DNA of 64,000 nucleotides from Colwellia psychrerythraea (GTDB lineage Bacteria > Pseudomonadota > Gammaproteobacteria > Enterobacterales > Alteromonadaceae): contig NZ_JQED01000055.1 in assembly GCF_000764225.1 (NCBI RefSeq), forward strand, positions 514,130 through 578,129, written 5' to 3'. Under the pieces are notes generated by a model. That model was not told the DNA's origin. It made no database searches and worked only from the letters and a program-made list of their open reading frames with translations. The position numbers and the translations under genes are program-made. The stretch's first letter is position 1; the number at the start of each line of letters is the position of its first letter. Positions 1 to 9,456 of this stretch are shown piece after piece.

Positions 1-2537
1 TCACCTAAAGACACCAAAGGTTGGGGCGCCATATCAATACCTTGGGGTGTGCTGGTTTGCACTATGCCTGCTTGTCCTTTCAAAGAGAGACGTTGTAAAT
101 CATTTAATGATTGGCGTTGTTCAAGGGGAATTTTGATATTGATGGCCAAAGGAGATGCTTCATTATCAAGGTGTAAGTATCCTGCAACGTCTCCCTTTAT
201 TGCCACGTTAAGTGTTTGGTTAATACTTGCCGTTGAAATACCTGATAATGCTGCTTTAGTTTTATCACTAACAAAGCGTAATCGTGTTTGCTCGCCGCCA
301 GCAGTTGAGTCTACATCGACCACAAAGGGTTCTGCTTTTAGGCGTTGTTCAACTATGCCTGCAGCCTGTTGTAAGCTGTCATACTGGGTAAATTCATTGC
401 CATATATTTCAGCGACCAGCGTACTTAACACTGGCGGTCCGGGCGGTACTTCTACCACGCGTATTTTAATATCGTTGTTATCTGCCAACTCACTATTTAA
501 CGCTGCTAATTGCTTTCGCATTCTTAATACAATGGCATGGGATTGGTGTTCACGTAGGTTTTTGTCAAGCAGTAGTACCCTCAAATCTGCAAGATAAGGG
601 GCGTGACGTTGATAGTATTGCCTAACCATACCATTAAAATCTATAGGGGAGGGCAGTCCGACATAACTGGCAATGGCAGTTACTTCAGGCAGTCTCTGTA
701 ATATTACCGAGACTCTTTTGGCAATAGCTGCTGTTTGCTCAAGGGTTGAGCTTTCAGGCATATCAATGATGACTTGTACTTCATTTTTATTATCAAAAGG
801 TAATAATTTAAGAGGAACCCAGCGCATTACGGGTAACAAAGCGGCAAGGATAAATAATACTAATACTAAGGCCAGAACTGTTTTACCTTTCGCACGACTA
901 TCTAATAGTGGGGTTAATAATTTACGATAAAAGTGTTGAAACCCATGCGATTTATCTAGCTTAGCGGAATCCGTTGAAGCACTTTTACCCTTAATGAATT
1001 TCCCAGCAAGCCATGGGGTAACTAAAAAAGCGACTAAAGTTGAACTGATCACACTGAGTGGAACATTAAAGGCCATTGGGGCCATATAAGGTCCCATCAT
1101 GCCGGTAATAAATGCCAATGGAATAAACGCCAGTACAATTGTGACGGTAGACATTACTAATGGCACACGTATTTCGCTGATAGCAGCGACAATGGCGTCA
1201 TGTATATTTTTAGTTTTGGCCTTGCCTTTTAATTTTGCCAAGTAGCGTTCAATATTATCGACGCCAGTAATAGGATCATCGACCAGTAAACCGAGTGATA
1301 AAATTAACGCGAATAAGGTTACGCGGTTAATTGTGTAGCCAAAAATCAAATCCAGAGATAAGGTGATGCCATAACAAATAGGCACTGCTAAACCAACTAC
1401 CACGGCAGATCGCCAACCTAAGAACACGCCAATAAAAACGACTACAGTAAAAACCGCAAATGCTAGACTGGTGGTTAAATCATTAACTTTTTCGTTAGCG
1501 GTAGCGCCATAATCACGCAGTATTTGTACTTCAACATTGCTAGGGAAAATAGTGGACTGTAATTGTGCTATTTTCTTGTGCACTGCGGTGGCAACCGTAA
1601 CTGCATTACTACCGCGTTGTTTAGCAATGCTGATGGTTACCATAGGATAGTCTGAAGCTTCACCATCTACTTGTTTGTTAGCATAATCTAACCAGGTGTA
1701 ACTTGTTTGCTCAGCTGGTCCATCGAGCACATTGGCAATATCTTTTAACAAAATAATACTGCCATCGATAACACTAATAGGAGTTTCTTTTAGTGCATTA
1801 ATATCTCGGTAGGTATCGCCACTTTCAAGGATTATTGATTGATGTGACAGCGTAAAGTTACCGTGATTCTCTAGTACATTTGAAACCTTAATCGCATTAA
1901 AAATATCACTCACCGTTACTTGTCGTGCGGTCATTTTTTCTGGATCGATGTGTATTTGAATTTCTCGTGCCCGTCCACCAACAACGTTTACCTCACTGGT
2001 ACTTTCGATTGCTTGCAAAAAAGTCGATACTTCTTCAGCTAAGCGTCTTAAGGCGAAATCATCAACCTGTGTACTATCGGTGCTATATAACGCCAACATT
2101 ACAATCGCGACATCATCAACTTCAACAGGCTTAACCCGCCAATTACCGACAATAGCAGGGATCTTCTCCGTGTTGGCATGTAATTTATTATAGGTATTTA
2201 ACAGGGCTTGTTCACGATTTTCACCAACAGTAAAGCGCAGTGTAACCACAGATTGGCCACTATTACTGACGGAGTAAATGTGTTCCACGCCTTTTACTTG
2301 TGCTAATAATTTTTCAAGTGGTGTGGTAACTAAACGTTCTACCTGTTTGGTATTAACACCGGGTGCATCAACGATAACATCTATCATTGGTACAACAATT
2401 TGTGGCTCTTCTTCTCGCGGCGTAAAGTTAAGTGCCAGTAAACCTGCGAGAATTGATAATATCAATATAAAGAGGGGGATTTTGCTATTAAGTACTTTAC
2501 TGAGTAATAGCGATGTAAATGTCGTTCTAATGGTCAT
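1..2537 (-). CDS. RND-family efflux transporter permease (partial, runs off left edge)
   Basis: Reading the minus strand from the ATG at 2537 gives an uninterrupted frame of about 845 codons to the window edge, so the C-terminal part is missing here. It is an inner-membrane proton-driven pump of the AcrB/CzcA superfamily. Visible are an N-terminal membrane segment, the porter-domain entry PREEEPQIVVPMIDV, and the TM4 signature LGLLVDDPITGVDNIERYL, which holds the paired acidic residues used for proton relay. No membrane-fusion partner lies upstream; it could lie to the left of the window. The gene follows the ArsR-type regulator on the same strand with a 180-bp gap, so control by that regulator is plausible. 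Substrate is unknown. The family is certain from the motifs; the start is the only good ATG near the N-terminal helix, without a strong ribosome site. Confidence 0.9.
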   Translation of the reverse strand, partial: MTIRTTFTSLLLSKVLNSKIPLFILILSILAGLLALNFTPREEEPQIVVPMIDVIVDAPGVNTKQVERLVTTPLEKLLAQVKGVEHIYSVSNSGQSVVTLRFTVGENREQALLNTYNKLHANTEKIPAIVGNWRVKPVEVDDVAIVMLALYSTDSTQVDDFALRRLAEEVSTFLQAIESTSEVNVVGGRAREIQIHIDPEKMTARQVTVSDIFNAIKVSNVLENHGNFTLSHQSIILESGDTYRDINALKETPISVIDGSIILLKDIANVLDGPAEQTSYTWLDYANKQVDGEASDYPMVTISIAKQRGSNAVTVATAVHKKIAQLQSTIFPSNVEVQILRDYGATANEKVNDLTTSLAFAVFTVVVFIGVFLGWRSAVVVGLAVPICYGITLSLDLIFGYTINRVTLFALILSLGLLVDDPITGVDNIERYLAKLKGKAKTKNIHDAIVAAISEIRVPLVMSTVTIVLAFIPLAFITGMMGPYMAPMAFNVPLSVISSTLVAFLVTPWLAGKFIKGKSASTDSAKLDKSHGFQHFYRKLLTPLLDSRAKGKTVLALVLVLFILAALLPVMRWVPLKLLPFDNKNEVQVIIDMPESSTLEQTAAIAKRVSVILQRLPEVTAIASYVGLPSPIDFNGMVRQYYQRHAPYLADLRVLLLDKNLREHQSHAIVLRMRKQLAALNSELADNNDIKIRVVEVPPGPPVLSTLVAEIYGNEFTQYDSLQQAAGIVEQRLKAEPFVVDVDSTAGGEQTRLRFVSDKTKAALSGISTASINQTLNVAIKGDVAGYLHLDNEASPLAINIKIPLEQRQSLNDLQRLSLKGQAGIVQTSTPQGIDMAPQPLVSLG

Positions 2538-2716
2538 TGTTAATTCACTGCTTAAACTTAAGCGTATTCCCTTAAAAAAGAGGCAACGAAGAACATGGTT
2601 TGCTCATTCGTCCTTGCAGGAGCAACTTTTCCTGAATTACCACTCTGTGTAACCAATGTCTTGCCGCTAAGCCTTTAAAATATTGCTACGCGAATACTTT
2701 ACTATACGGGTTGGTA

Positions 2717-3034
2717 TTATTCATCGCTACAAAACTTCGCATGTAAAACGCGTAATAACTCTTCTATTTTAGGATTTGCAATTCGATAAAATATCGTCTG
2801 GGATTCCCGTCTGGTCGTAACTATATTACTTTCCCTTAATTTGGCCAGATGTTGTGAAAGTGCTGACTGTGAAAGGTCAATACGTTGGTTTAAATCACCG
2901 ACAGTCAGTTCATTGTCACTCAAACAACATAAAATCATTAACCTATAGGGGTTTGATAATTGCTTTAAAATTCCGGCAACTTCTGTCGCATTTTCTAATA
3001 GTTTTTCTTGTTCAGTAATCATAAGTTTATCCAT
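2717..3034 (-). CDS. ArsR/SmtB-family repressor, BigR/SqrR-like persulfide sensor candidate
   Basis: A 105-residue winged-helix repressor. The recognition helix region LSQSALSQHLAKLRESNIV and the beta-wing TRRESQTIFYRI are typical of ArsR proteins. Three cysteines are present: C36, C37 and C102. The C36-C102 spacing of 66 equals that of the redox dithiol in SqrR and BigR, which form a tetrasulfide bridge on exposure to reactive sulfur; no classical metal-binding ELCVCDL motif is present. The gene is divergent from a DUF2892-rhodanese-DsbA-like operon, and two palindromes sit in the shared promoter. Persulfide sensing is inferred from the cysteine spacing and the neighbours; family membership is firm. 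Confidence 0.85.
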   Translation of the reverse strand: MDKLMITEQEKLLENATEVAGILKQLSNPYRLMILCCLSDNELTVGDLNQRIDLSQSALSQHLAKLRESNIVTTRRESQTIFYRIANPKIEELLRVLHAKFCSDE

Positions 3035-3071
3035 TGGAGCCTATGCATTTTACTTTATACTTGTTTTCTAA

Positions 3072-3112
3072 ATTAGTAAAGGCTAATATAGTTAATATTA
3101 GTAAATACTAAT
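3072..3112. promoter_or_regulatory. Tandem palindromic operators of the ArsR-type regulator
   Basis: A perfect palindrome ATTAGTA-AA-TACTAAT lies at 3097-3112 and a weaker copy ATTAGTAAAGGCTAAT at 3072-3087, 25 bp apart and therefore on nearly the same face of the helix. They occupy the short region between the divergent regulator (start 3034) and the DUF2892 gene (start 3131), the position expected for autoregulation and control of both directions. Binding by the neighbouring regulator is inferred. Confidence 0.65.
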
Positions 3113-3130
3113 GTAACTTTAAAGGAAGGA

Positions 3131-3328
3131 ATGATGACAATCAATGAGGCTCTTAGGTTAATTGCTGGCACTATGATTTTACTCTCACTATTTTTAGCGC
3201 TTAATTATTCTCAACATTGGCTATGGTTAACCGCCTTTATCGCTGTTAACTTAATGCAATCATCGTTCACTAAATGGTGTTTAATGATGACTATTTTAAA
3301 AAAGTTAGGCTTAAAAAGTCGGTCTTGA
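3131..3328 (+). CDS. DUF2892 small inner-membrane protein (YgaP C-terminal-like)
   Basis: A 65-residue protein with two hydrophobic helices (about residues 8-26 and 29-47) and a short basic tail. Size, two-helix layout and partnership with a rhodanese match the DUF2892 domain, which in E. coli YgaP is fused to a rhodanese domain; here the two parts are separate genes. The start has a strong ribosome site (AAGGAAGG) just upstream. It is the first gene of the operon driven from the operators at 3072-3112. Exact function is unknown; a role anchoring or assisting sulfur transfer is inferred. Confidence 0.7.
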   Translation: MMTINEALRLIAGTMILLSLFLALNYSQHWLWLTAFIAVNLMQSSFTKWCLMMTILKKLGLKSRS

Positions 3329-3420
3329 TAGTAAAATGTCATTAGTACTGCATTAGACAATTGCATTTAGGCTAATTACCACACGGATTAATTTGTGTAC
3401 TTATCTATAGAGGAATAAAG

Positions 3421-3768
3421 ATGTTAAAAACGATACCTGAAGTCATTGCAAAAGCGAGAGAGTCTTTAACCATCATGACAGTTGAAGAGGCCATGTTGTT
3501 AGCCAAAGAAAAAAATGGTGTGGTTATTGATGTACGTGAGCCCAGTGAGTATGCTGAAAAATCAGCGGAGGGTACGATTAATATACCTCGGGGATTGCTT
3601 GAAATGAAAATGTTACAAAGATACCCCAATGAAGAACAAGCCATTTTTTTACACTGCGCGACTGGCGCACGAGCTATTTTTTCAGCAGAGCAATTGAAAC
3701 GTGTAGGGTATCTAAATGTTACCGTAATCACCTCAAGTTTAGACGACATTTGCAATGCTTGGTGTTAG
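3421..3768 (+). CDS. Single-domain rhodanese (sulfurtransferase)
   Basis: A 115-residue rhodanese. The CH2A-type motif VVIDVREPSEYA (residues 34-45) and the active-site loop CATGAR with catalytic C79 are visible, so it should carry a cysteine persulfide and move sulfur from thiosulfate-like donors or reactive sulfur species to acceptors in the cytoplasm. No signal peptide. A GAGGA ribosome site precedes the start. It follows DUF2892 by about 90 bp and precedes a DsbA-like gene, forming a reactive-sulfur or thiol-stress operon under the divergent BigR-like regulator. Confidence 0.9.
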   Translation: MLKTIPEVIAKARESLTIMTVEEAMLLAKEKNGVVIDVREPSEYAEKSAEGTINIPRGLLEMKMLQRYPNEEQAIFLHCATGARAIFSAEQLKRVGYLNVTVITSSLDDICNAWC

Positions 3769-3850
3769 TTGGCTAGGAGCGTTTCAAGCTAGTATTACGC
3801 AATTTAATCGAAATTCTTTTTTTATTAACTTTAGTAAAGTGGAGTAGTAA

Positions 3851-4510
3851 ATGGCCAACCCTGTTGTAATAGATTATTACAGTGATGTGTTATGTGTTTG
3901 GGCGTGGATAGCGCAGCGACGTAATGAAGAGCTTAATGACAAATTATTGGGCAAAATAGAGTGGAGATATCATTACCTAGATATATTCGGTGATGCGTGT
4001 AATAAAATACCTAATCAGTGGCAAGATAAAAGTGGATTTACGGGGTTTTCCAACCATATTCAAAAGGCTGCTATCCCTTATCCTGATGCGCCTGTTAATA
4101 CGGAGTTGTGGAAAAGTGTTCGTCCTCATTCGTCGGCTAATCCACACCTTGTTTTAAAAGCTGTGGCATTAACATTGGGGGCAAATGTTAGTATAGATCT
4201 TGCGCTTTTATTTCGTCAGGCGTTTTTCATTGACGGCAAAGATATTAGTCATTTAAATGTACTATTAGGGATCATTGAAAAAGCGGGTTATAAAGCAGAC
4301 GGGGTAAAACAATCGATAGATGATGGCAGGGCAATGGCAGCTTTGATGGCTGATTATCAACAAGCCAAATTACTATCTTTAAAGGGGAGTCCTACCTACA
4401 TTATTGATAATGGCAGACAGGTACTTTATGGTAATGTCGGTTATCGGGTATTGTTAGCAAATATTGAAGAGCGATTAAAAACCCCTGTTAATGAAGCAAG
4501 TTGGTGTTAA
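3851..4510 (+). CDS. DsbA-family thioredoxin-fold protein (FrnE / 2-hydroxychromene isomerase-like)
   Basis: A 219-residue DSBA-like protein without a signal peptide, so cytoplasmic. The N-terminal strand VVIDYYSDVLCVWAW (residues 5-19) is where FrnE-type oxidoreductases carry CPWC; here the second cysteine is replaced (C15-V-W-A18), leaving one active cysteine. The cis-proline loop GSPTYII near residue 186 is intact. Related proteins act as cytosolic disulfide oxidoreductases or glutathione-dependent isomerases. The single cysteine fits a glutathione-linked or persulfide-handling role, agreeing with the rhodanese upstream. Family is clear; reaction is not. Confidence 0.8.
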   Translation: MANPVVIDYYSDVLCVWAWIAQRRNEELNDKLLGKIEWRYHYLDIFGDACNKIPNQWQDKSGFTGFSNHIQKAAIPYPDAPVNTELWKSVRPHSSANPHLVLKAVALTLGANVSIDLALLFRQAFFIDGKDISHLNVLLGIIEKAGYKADGVKQSIDDGRAMAALMADYQQAKLLSLKGSPTYIIDNGRQVLYGNVGYRVLLANIEERLKTPVNEASWC

Positions 4511-4725
4511 AGACTACTGATTAATAGCACAATTTACATATGTTTATAAAGGCAAATTGATAAGCATATGTAGCGATAAAGCAGTGTGAATTATCATTAA
4601 AATCTTATACTTTAAGTAAATTTGGAATGGATCAAATAAAGGTAAATTGTTAAAAACAGTAATGTAAATTAATTTTTAATATGTTTAAATGAATAAATAC
4701 ATTATATGACTAGCCAGATGCAAAA

Positions 4726-5847
4726 ATGATATTTAATTCAAAGAGTAAAAGAGAAATAAAGTCGCTTAAAGATGAGATAGAATCATTAAAAAAACAGAAT
4801 CAATCCCTAGAGAATGAACTCAAACAAGCTAATGATGCAAATTATGAGCTTACTGAAGATATGTCTGGAACAGCAGCTAGATATCGAAATCAAGAAGAGC
4901 TGAATAAACTCTGGTTACAGTCTTCAACTTTGGTCGATCAAATTAGAGAGAGTCTTGCCACTACGTCTACAGAACTCATTGACTATAGAGATCAATTCCA
5001 ATCATCTCAACAATTGTTTGACCAGATTATGGCTATGCTTACAACAACCATAAAGTCGACAACAGAGATAAGTAAAGATACCCATAATGCGTCAAATTCG
5101 GTCGACCAATTAAAGACAGTTACAGGTGGAATAAACGACTTTGTTAATATAATCAAAGGAATTTCAGACCAAACAAATTTACTTGCATTGAATGCAGCAA
5201 TAGAAGCCGCTAGAGCGGGCGAACAAGGTCGTGGTTTTGCTGTTGTTGCAGATGAAGTAAGAACCTTAGCACAACGATCAGCTGAAGCATCTAATGAGAT
5301 TTCTAACCTCATTGAGCAAGTTAATCAACAAATGGGTGATGTTATTCAGGGCATTCAAGAGGTAGGTGATAAGAGTGGCGAAATCAAAACAAGCACTTCA
5401 TCTATAGAAGAAATTGCAAATAAAATAGTGCAACTATCTCAGCATATGTATACCGTCATTACTAATTCTACGTCGGACTCGTTTATTCAAACAGTAAAAA
5501 TGGATCATGTGGTGTGGAAGCTTGACGTTTATAAAGTAATGTTAGGCATGTCAGATAAATCCCCCGATGACTTTGCAGACCATAGTATGTGTAGGTTGGG
5601 GAAATGGTATTATGAAGGTGAAGGGGCAAAAAAATACTCTTCTCGACAGTCTTTTACTAAAATTGAACAACCGCACGCTCAAGTGCATTTGAGGGGCATT
5701 GAAGCGTTAAAAGCGTTCAAATCAGGTGATACAGAATTAGCGGTTGAAAAATTAACCTTAATGGAGTCGGCAAGTTTTGAGGTAATAAAACTATTGTCTA
5801 CGCTATCTCGTGAAATTGAACAGAAAATAGTGTTAACAGCGCATTAA
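4726..5847 (+). CDS. Soluble methyl-accepting chemoreceptor with C-terminal CZB zinc domain
   Basis: A 373-residue cytosolic chemoreceptor. It begins with a coiled coil (residues about 5-50) and has no membrane segment. The signalling hairpin is unmistakable: QTNLLALNAAIEAARAGE followed by GRGFAVVADEVRTLAQRS. The C-terminal third (about 255-345) is a chemoreceptor zinc-binding domain, with DHVVWK, the C-x-LGKWY core (SMCRLGKWYY) and PHAQVH supplying the three-His/one-Cys zinc set. CZB receptors such as TlpD report cytosolic redox, hypochlorous acid or zinc state to CheA. It is monocistronic. The link to the preceding thiol-stress operon is suggestive only. Confidence 0.92.
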   Translation: MIFNSKSKREIKSLKDEIESLKKQNQSLENELKQANDANYELTEDMSGTAARYRNQEELNKLWLQSSTLVDQIRESLATTSTELIDYRDQFQSSQQLFDQIMAMLTTTIKSTTEISKDTHNASNSVDQLKTVTGGINDFVNIIKGISDQTNLLALNAAIEAARAGEQGRGFAVVADEVRTLAQRSAEASNEISNLIEQVNQQMGDVIQGIQEVGDKSGEIKTSTSSIEEIANKIVQLSQHMYTVITNSTSDSFIQTVKMDHVVWKLDVYKVMLGMSDKSPDDFADHSMCRLGKWYYEGEGAKKYSSRQSFTKIEQPHAQVHLRGIEALKAFKSGDTELAVEKLTLMESASFEVIKLLSTLSREIEQKIVLTAH

Positions 5848-6023
5848 GCACCGTTTTTGCATTTCACTCGGTTAATGATCGAGAAGAGAATTGAAAAGAT
5901 AAAAATCACGACGTTTAAATAATGTATATGGCTCTTACTCACTAGGATTAAAAGCCATTTTTTGCATAAGAGACTTGAGAATATAAACTGTTAATACCCT
6001 CAATATTAGTGAACAAGTTTATT

Positions 6024-7286
6024 TTACAACCAGCTTGGCATAATATCTTGCTTGATAATTTCTTCATAGCTAGGACGTTTTTTTACCACAGCAAAGTCGC
6101 TACCCTTTACCATCACTTCTGGTGCTAACATACGTGTATTATAACTAGACGACATCACTGAACCATAAGCACCACTGCTCATGATCGCAATTAGATCACC
6201 TGCATCCGACTCATGGACTTGCCTAGCTTTAGCAAAAGTATCGCCTGTCTCACATACAGGGCCCACCACATCATAGGTCTTTAATGCGTTGTCATCCTTA
6301 TTGACGGCAATAATTTGATGATATGCTTCATACATACTCGGTCTGATCAAATCATTCATTCCCGCATCAAGAATTAAAAATTGCCGTTCTTCACCTGTTT
6401 TTACAAAAACAACACTTGAGACTAAAATGCCTGCATTGCCTAATAACGAACGGCCTGGCTCAATAATAATTTTGCAATTTAGATGACCAAGTTGCGCCTT
6501 TACTAAATCAGCGTAGGTTTGTTTGCTCGGAATAACTTCATCAATATAGGTAATACCTAAACCCCCGCCAACATCAACAACACTAATTTCATGTCCATCC
6601 GCTCGTAGCTCAACAACAAGTTCTGCAATTCGTTGATATGCTTCTTCAAAAGGAGCCAAGCTGGTTAACTGTGAGCCAATATGTACATCAACACCTTGGA
6701 CCTTGATGCCTGGTAATGATGCTGCTCGGTTATAGGCTATTCGAGCTTTTGAAATAGGGACGCCAAACTTGTTCTCGGCTTTCCCTGTGGAAATTTTTGC
6801 ATGGGTTTGCGCACAGACATCAGGATTAATTCGAAAAGCAACTGCAGCCGTTTTGTTAAGGGAAGTGGCGACTTTTGATATTAATTCTAGTTCAGGCTCT
6901 GACTCAACGTTAAACTGGAAAATTCCTAGTGATAATGCGTAGTGAATCTCTTCTTCGGTTTTTGCAACACCAGAATAGACAATTTTATCTGCAGGAATGC
7001 CTGCGGTGATTGCACGGCGAATTTCACCCATTGACACCACGTCTGCACCTGAGCCTAATTTAGCTAAGGTGGCAAGAACGGCTTGGTTGCTATTGGCTTT
7101 CACGGCATAACAAACTAGGGCATCTTGGTTAGCAAAAGCGTTTTGATATGCTTGAAAACTTGTTTCAATGGCTGTGCTTGAATAGCAATAAAAAGGGGTT
7201 TGTACATGCTGAGCAATATCGCTAATAGCAATATCTTCAACAAACATTTTGTTATTTTTGTGCGGGAAATAGCTAACTGGAGTCAT
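6024..7286 (-). CDS. lysA: Diaminopimelate decarboxylase
   Basis: A 420-residue fold-type III PLP enzyme that decarboxylates meso-diaminopimelate to L-lysine, the last step of lysine synthesis. The PLP lysine is K63 in VCYAVKANSNQ; the glycine-rich phosphate loop DVGGGLGITY and the C-terminal GPVCETGD, with the catalytic cysteine from the partner subunit, are all present. Length is normal. The start MTPVSYFPHKN fits the family. It stands alone; no dapF lies beside it. Confidence 0.95.
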   Translation of the reverse strand: MTPVSYFPHKNNKMFVEDIAISDIAQHVQTPFYCYSSTAIETSFQAYQNAFANQDALVCYAVKANSNQAVLATLAKLGSGADVVSMGEIRRAITAGIPADKIVYSGVAKTEEEIHYALSLGIFQFNVESEPELELISKVATSLNKTAAVAFRINPDVCAQTHAKISTGKAENKFGVPISKARIAYNRAASLPGIKVQGVDVHIGSQLTSLAPFEEAYQRIAELVVELRADGHEISVVDVGGGLGITYIDEVIPSKQTYADLVKAQLGHLNCKIIIEPGRSLLGNAGILVSSVVFVKTGEERQFLILDAGMNDLIRPSMYEAYHQIIAVNKDDNALKTYDVVGPVCETGDTFAKARQVHESDAGDLIAIMSSGAYGSVMSSSYNTRMLAPEVMVKGSDFAVVKKRPSYEEIIKQDIMPSWL

Positions 7287-7555
7287 AGAATAATCATTGA
7301 GTATTGAGCAAACAGAATGTAACTAAATCTATGCTAACTTGTCGTACTATTCAAGGGCTAAGTGTAATATCGACAAGGTAAAATGTTATAGCTCATAACT
7401 TGAATCATTTGCGGAAGCTTTTCGTCAATATTATTCAAGACTTCTACTGTGAATTATGATTAGGTCCACTTTGGATGAAGCATAAATAACCTACAACCCA
7501 GTTAAAATCGGCTGAAGGTTATTGCCATGAATGATATCAAATTAAATCAAAGATA

Positions 7556-7590
7556 CACTTAACTTAACTTAACTTAACTTAACTTAACTT
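7556..7590. repeat. Pentanucleotide tandem repeat (AACTT, six full copies) at a gene's stop codon
   Basis: Six exact AACTT units fill 7561-7590, preceded by a degenerate unit. The array supplies the stop codon of the minus-strand FMN reductase gene: its last codons read AGT then TAA from inside the repeat. Such arrays expand and contract by replication slippage. Because the stop lies in the promoter-proximal unit, copy number changes should alter only the 3' untranslated region. Confidence 0.9.
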
Positions 7591-8108
7591 AGCTGGGCAA
7601 GGGCTGATTTTAATTCATCTAAAATAACCGGGTTGCTGATTTCTTGCTTTTCACTATCGAAATTATCGAAGAAACTAGGGATCGAGACACTAGCTTTTAC
7701 ATCACCAGCAAAATAAGGTGCAGAGCCTGTTGCGGCAGTTAATACTGTTTGAGCGCCCCCTGGGCCGGGTGATGTTGCCAATAATATCATAGGCTTGTTC
7801 TGAAATAATTTCTGATCTATGCGAGAAGTCCAATCAAATAAGTTTTTATAAGCTGCAGTATATGAGCCATTATGTTCTGCAAAAGAAATGATAATGGCGT
7901 CTGCTTGGCCTAGTTTAGCAAAAAATGATTTTGCTGCTGCTGGTTGACCTAATAACGCTTCTTTATCTTGACTAAATAATGGCATTTCGTATTCATTTAT
8001 ATCTATTATTTCAACAGTCGCATTGGGTACTAATGAAGCGGCGTATGTCGCTAATTGCTTGTTAATCGATTTTGAACTGCTGCTGGCTGCAAAGGCTAAT
8101 AATTTCAT
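7584..8108 (-). CDS. NAD(P)H-dependent FMN reductase-family flavoprotein
   Basis: A 174-residue flavodoxin-like protein. The FMN phosphate loop is AASSSSKSINKQLATYA (residues 7-23), and the segment IIISFAEHNGSYTAAYKNLFDW (about 91-112) is the family hallmark (usually PEYN/AEHNGS). Such enzymes reduce FMN or quinones with NAD(P)H in the cytosol. It is divergent from a LysR-type regulator at 8524, a common pairing, although 415 bp containing a dispersed repeat now separate them. Substrate is not predictable. The 3' end runs into the AACTT array. Confidence 0.88.
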   Translation of the reverse strand: MKLLAFAASSSSKSINKQLATYAASLVPNATVEIIDINEYEMPLFSQDKEALLGQPAAAKSFFAKLGQADAIIISFAEHNGSYTAAYKNLFDWTSRIDQKLFQNKPMILLATSPGPGGAQTVLTAATGSAPYFAGDVKASVSIPSFFDNFDSEKQEISNPVILDELKSALAQLS

Positions 8109-8149
8109 AATAATGCTTCCTATTGTATTTACAAATTAGATGATTTACT

Positions 8150-8416
8150 GGTTATACCCGTTACCATTCAAGAGGCATGTTTCAGAGTGCTAGAGCAATT
8201 TCAATTCAAGGCGCTGTGATGAAATAATGGTTGTGCCATTATAAGTCACAGCAACGATGGAGTAATGTTGCTCAAGCGCTTCTTTGATGGGCTTAAAATC
8301 ACTTTAGTCGGCGTTAAATGATCAAATCATAGAATGACTATGCTTAAATTATTTGCCCTGCCTAACGTGGTTTTAATTCCCACTGAAATCCTGCACTTTG
8401 ATAGGTAGTGAATATA
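8150..8416. repeat. Candidate dispersed intergenic repeat element
   Basis: The 415-bp gap between the FMN reductase and LysR genes contains no open frame of note. It starts around 8152 with TATACCCGTTACCATTCAAG and ends around 8379-8416 with a tail closely matched at 21376-21412 (CCCACTgAAATCcTGCACT versus CCCACTtAAATCaTGCACT, then AGGTAG). Recurrence within this window indicates a dispersed repeat family; its full extent needs whole-genome comparison. Confidence 0.55.
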
Positions 8417-8523
8417 CAACTTTAGCCTAAACACGTTGATTCAGACTTAAACTTAATATGTAGCTAGTATATAGTTATAATTAAATGTAATTAATAGCCT
8501 CGAATGAGAAAAACTTTTTCCAT

Positions 8524-9441
8524 ATGACTCATAATAACGACTCTAAACTTTTTGATGGCATGGTGATATTTACTCAAGTAGTTGAGTGCGGAAGCTTCTC
8601 AGGTGCAGCAATAGCAACAGGTCACTCAAATTCTTATATTAGTAAAACACTTAATAAACTGGAAGCGCGAGTTGGCGTTCGTTTATTAAATCGAACCACA
8701 CGATCGATTAGTTTGACCCCAGAAGGTCAAGTGTATTATGAACAATGCCAGCAGTTAGTTCTCGATGCACATGATGCGGTTTCTCTCTTAACGCAAAGTC
8801 ATATAGAACCTAAAGGAGTGCTTAAAGTAAGCTGCCCAACGTCGTTTGCAGAAAATCACTTACAAGATGTGATGTCTACCTTTATGCATCAATATCCGAA
8901 GGTGAATTTAGTGCTAGATTTAAATGATCGCCATGTTGATTTAGTACAAGATGGCTTTGACTTAGTCATTCGTGCTACTAATAAGTTGGCAGAATCAAGT
9001 TTGGTGTGTCGTAAAATATATAGTTGCAAAGCCTATACTGTGGCATCACATGATTATTTAAAACGCTTTGGTCTACCGCAGTCACCAGAAGAATTGAGTG
9101 AACATCAGTGCCTTTGTTACAGTAATCTAAAGCAAGCGAATAAATGGGTTTACAGCCATAGTAATGGCACCGATAGTCAGGTTGAAGTGGAAGCCAAATT
9201 ATTATGTAATAGTGCAAGTATGGAGTTGGCTATGGTGCTTGCCGGTCATGGTATTTGTCGGTTACCTGAATTTGTCATGGAAAAAGCACTAAGAGATAAT
9301 AAGTTAACCGTGTTATTTAATGATTACATCACGCCAACAATTGACGTTTTTGCCATTTATCCCAGCCGAAAACACTTATCACCTAAAGTTCGGTCTTTTA
9401 TTGATTTACTCGTTGAGAAAATGCCTCAAGCGATACAATAG
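8524..9441 (+). CDS. LysR-family transcriptional regulator
   Basis: A 305-residue LysR regulator. The N-terminal winged helix (residues about 10-68) includes FTQVVECGSFSGAAIATGHS and LEARVGVRLLNRTTRSISLT, the standard family signature. The rest is the periplasmic-binding-protein-like effector domain of the CrgA/aaeR-like subgroup. It probably controls the divergent FMN reductase gene, which would fit the flavin/quinone-stress regulators of this subgroup; this is inference from position. Length is typical. Confidence 0.92.
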   Translation: MTHNNDSKLFDGMVIFTQVVECGSFSGAAIATGHSNSYISKTLNKLEARVGVRLLNRTTRSISLTPEGQVYYEQCQQLVLDAHDAVSLLTQSHIEPKGVLKVSCPTSFAENHLQDVMSTFMHQYPKVNLVLDLNDRHVDLVQDGFDLVIRATNKLAESSLVCRKIYSCKAYTVASHDYLKRFGLPQSPEELSEHQCLCYSNLKQANKWVYSHSNGTDSQVEVEAKLLCNSASMELAMVLAGHGICRLPEFVMEKALRDNKLTVLFNDYITPTIDVFAIYPSRKHLSPKVRSFIDLLVEKMPQAIQ

Positions 9442-9456
9442 CTGACTTTCCCTTGC

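Noticed and set aside
1..2700. Plus-strand open frames at 49-597, 673-930, 1925-2134 and 2278-2652
   Set aside because: They are antisense shadows of the continuous minus-strand RND transporter frame.
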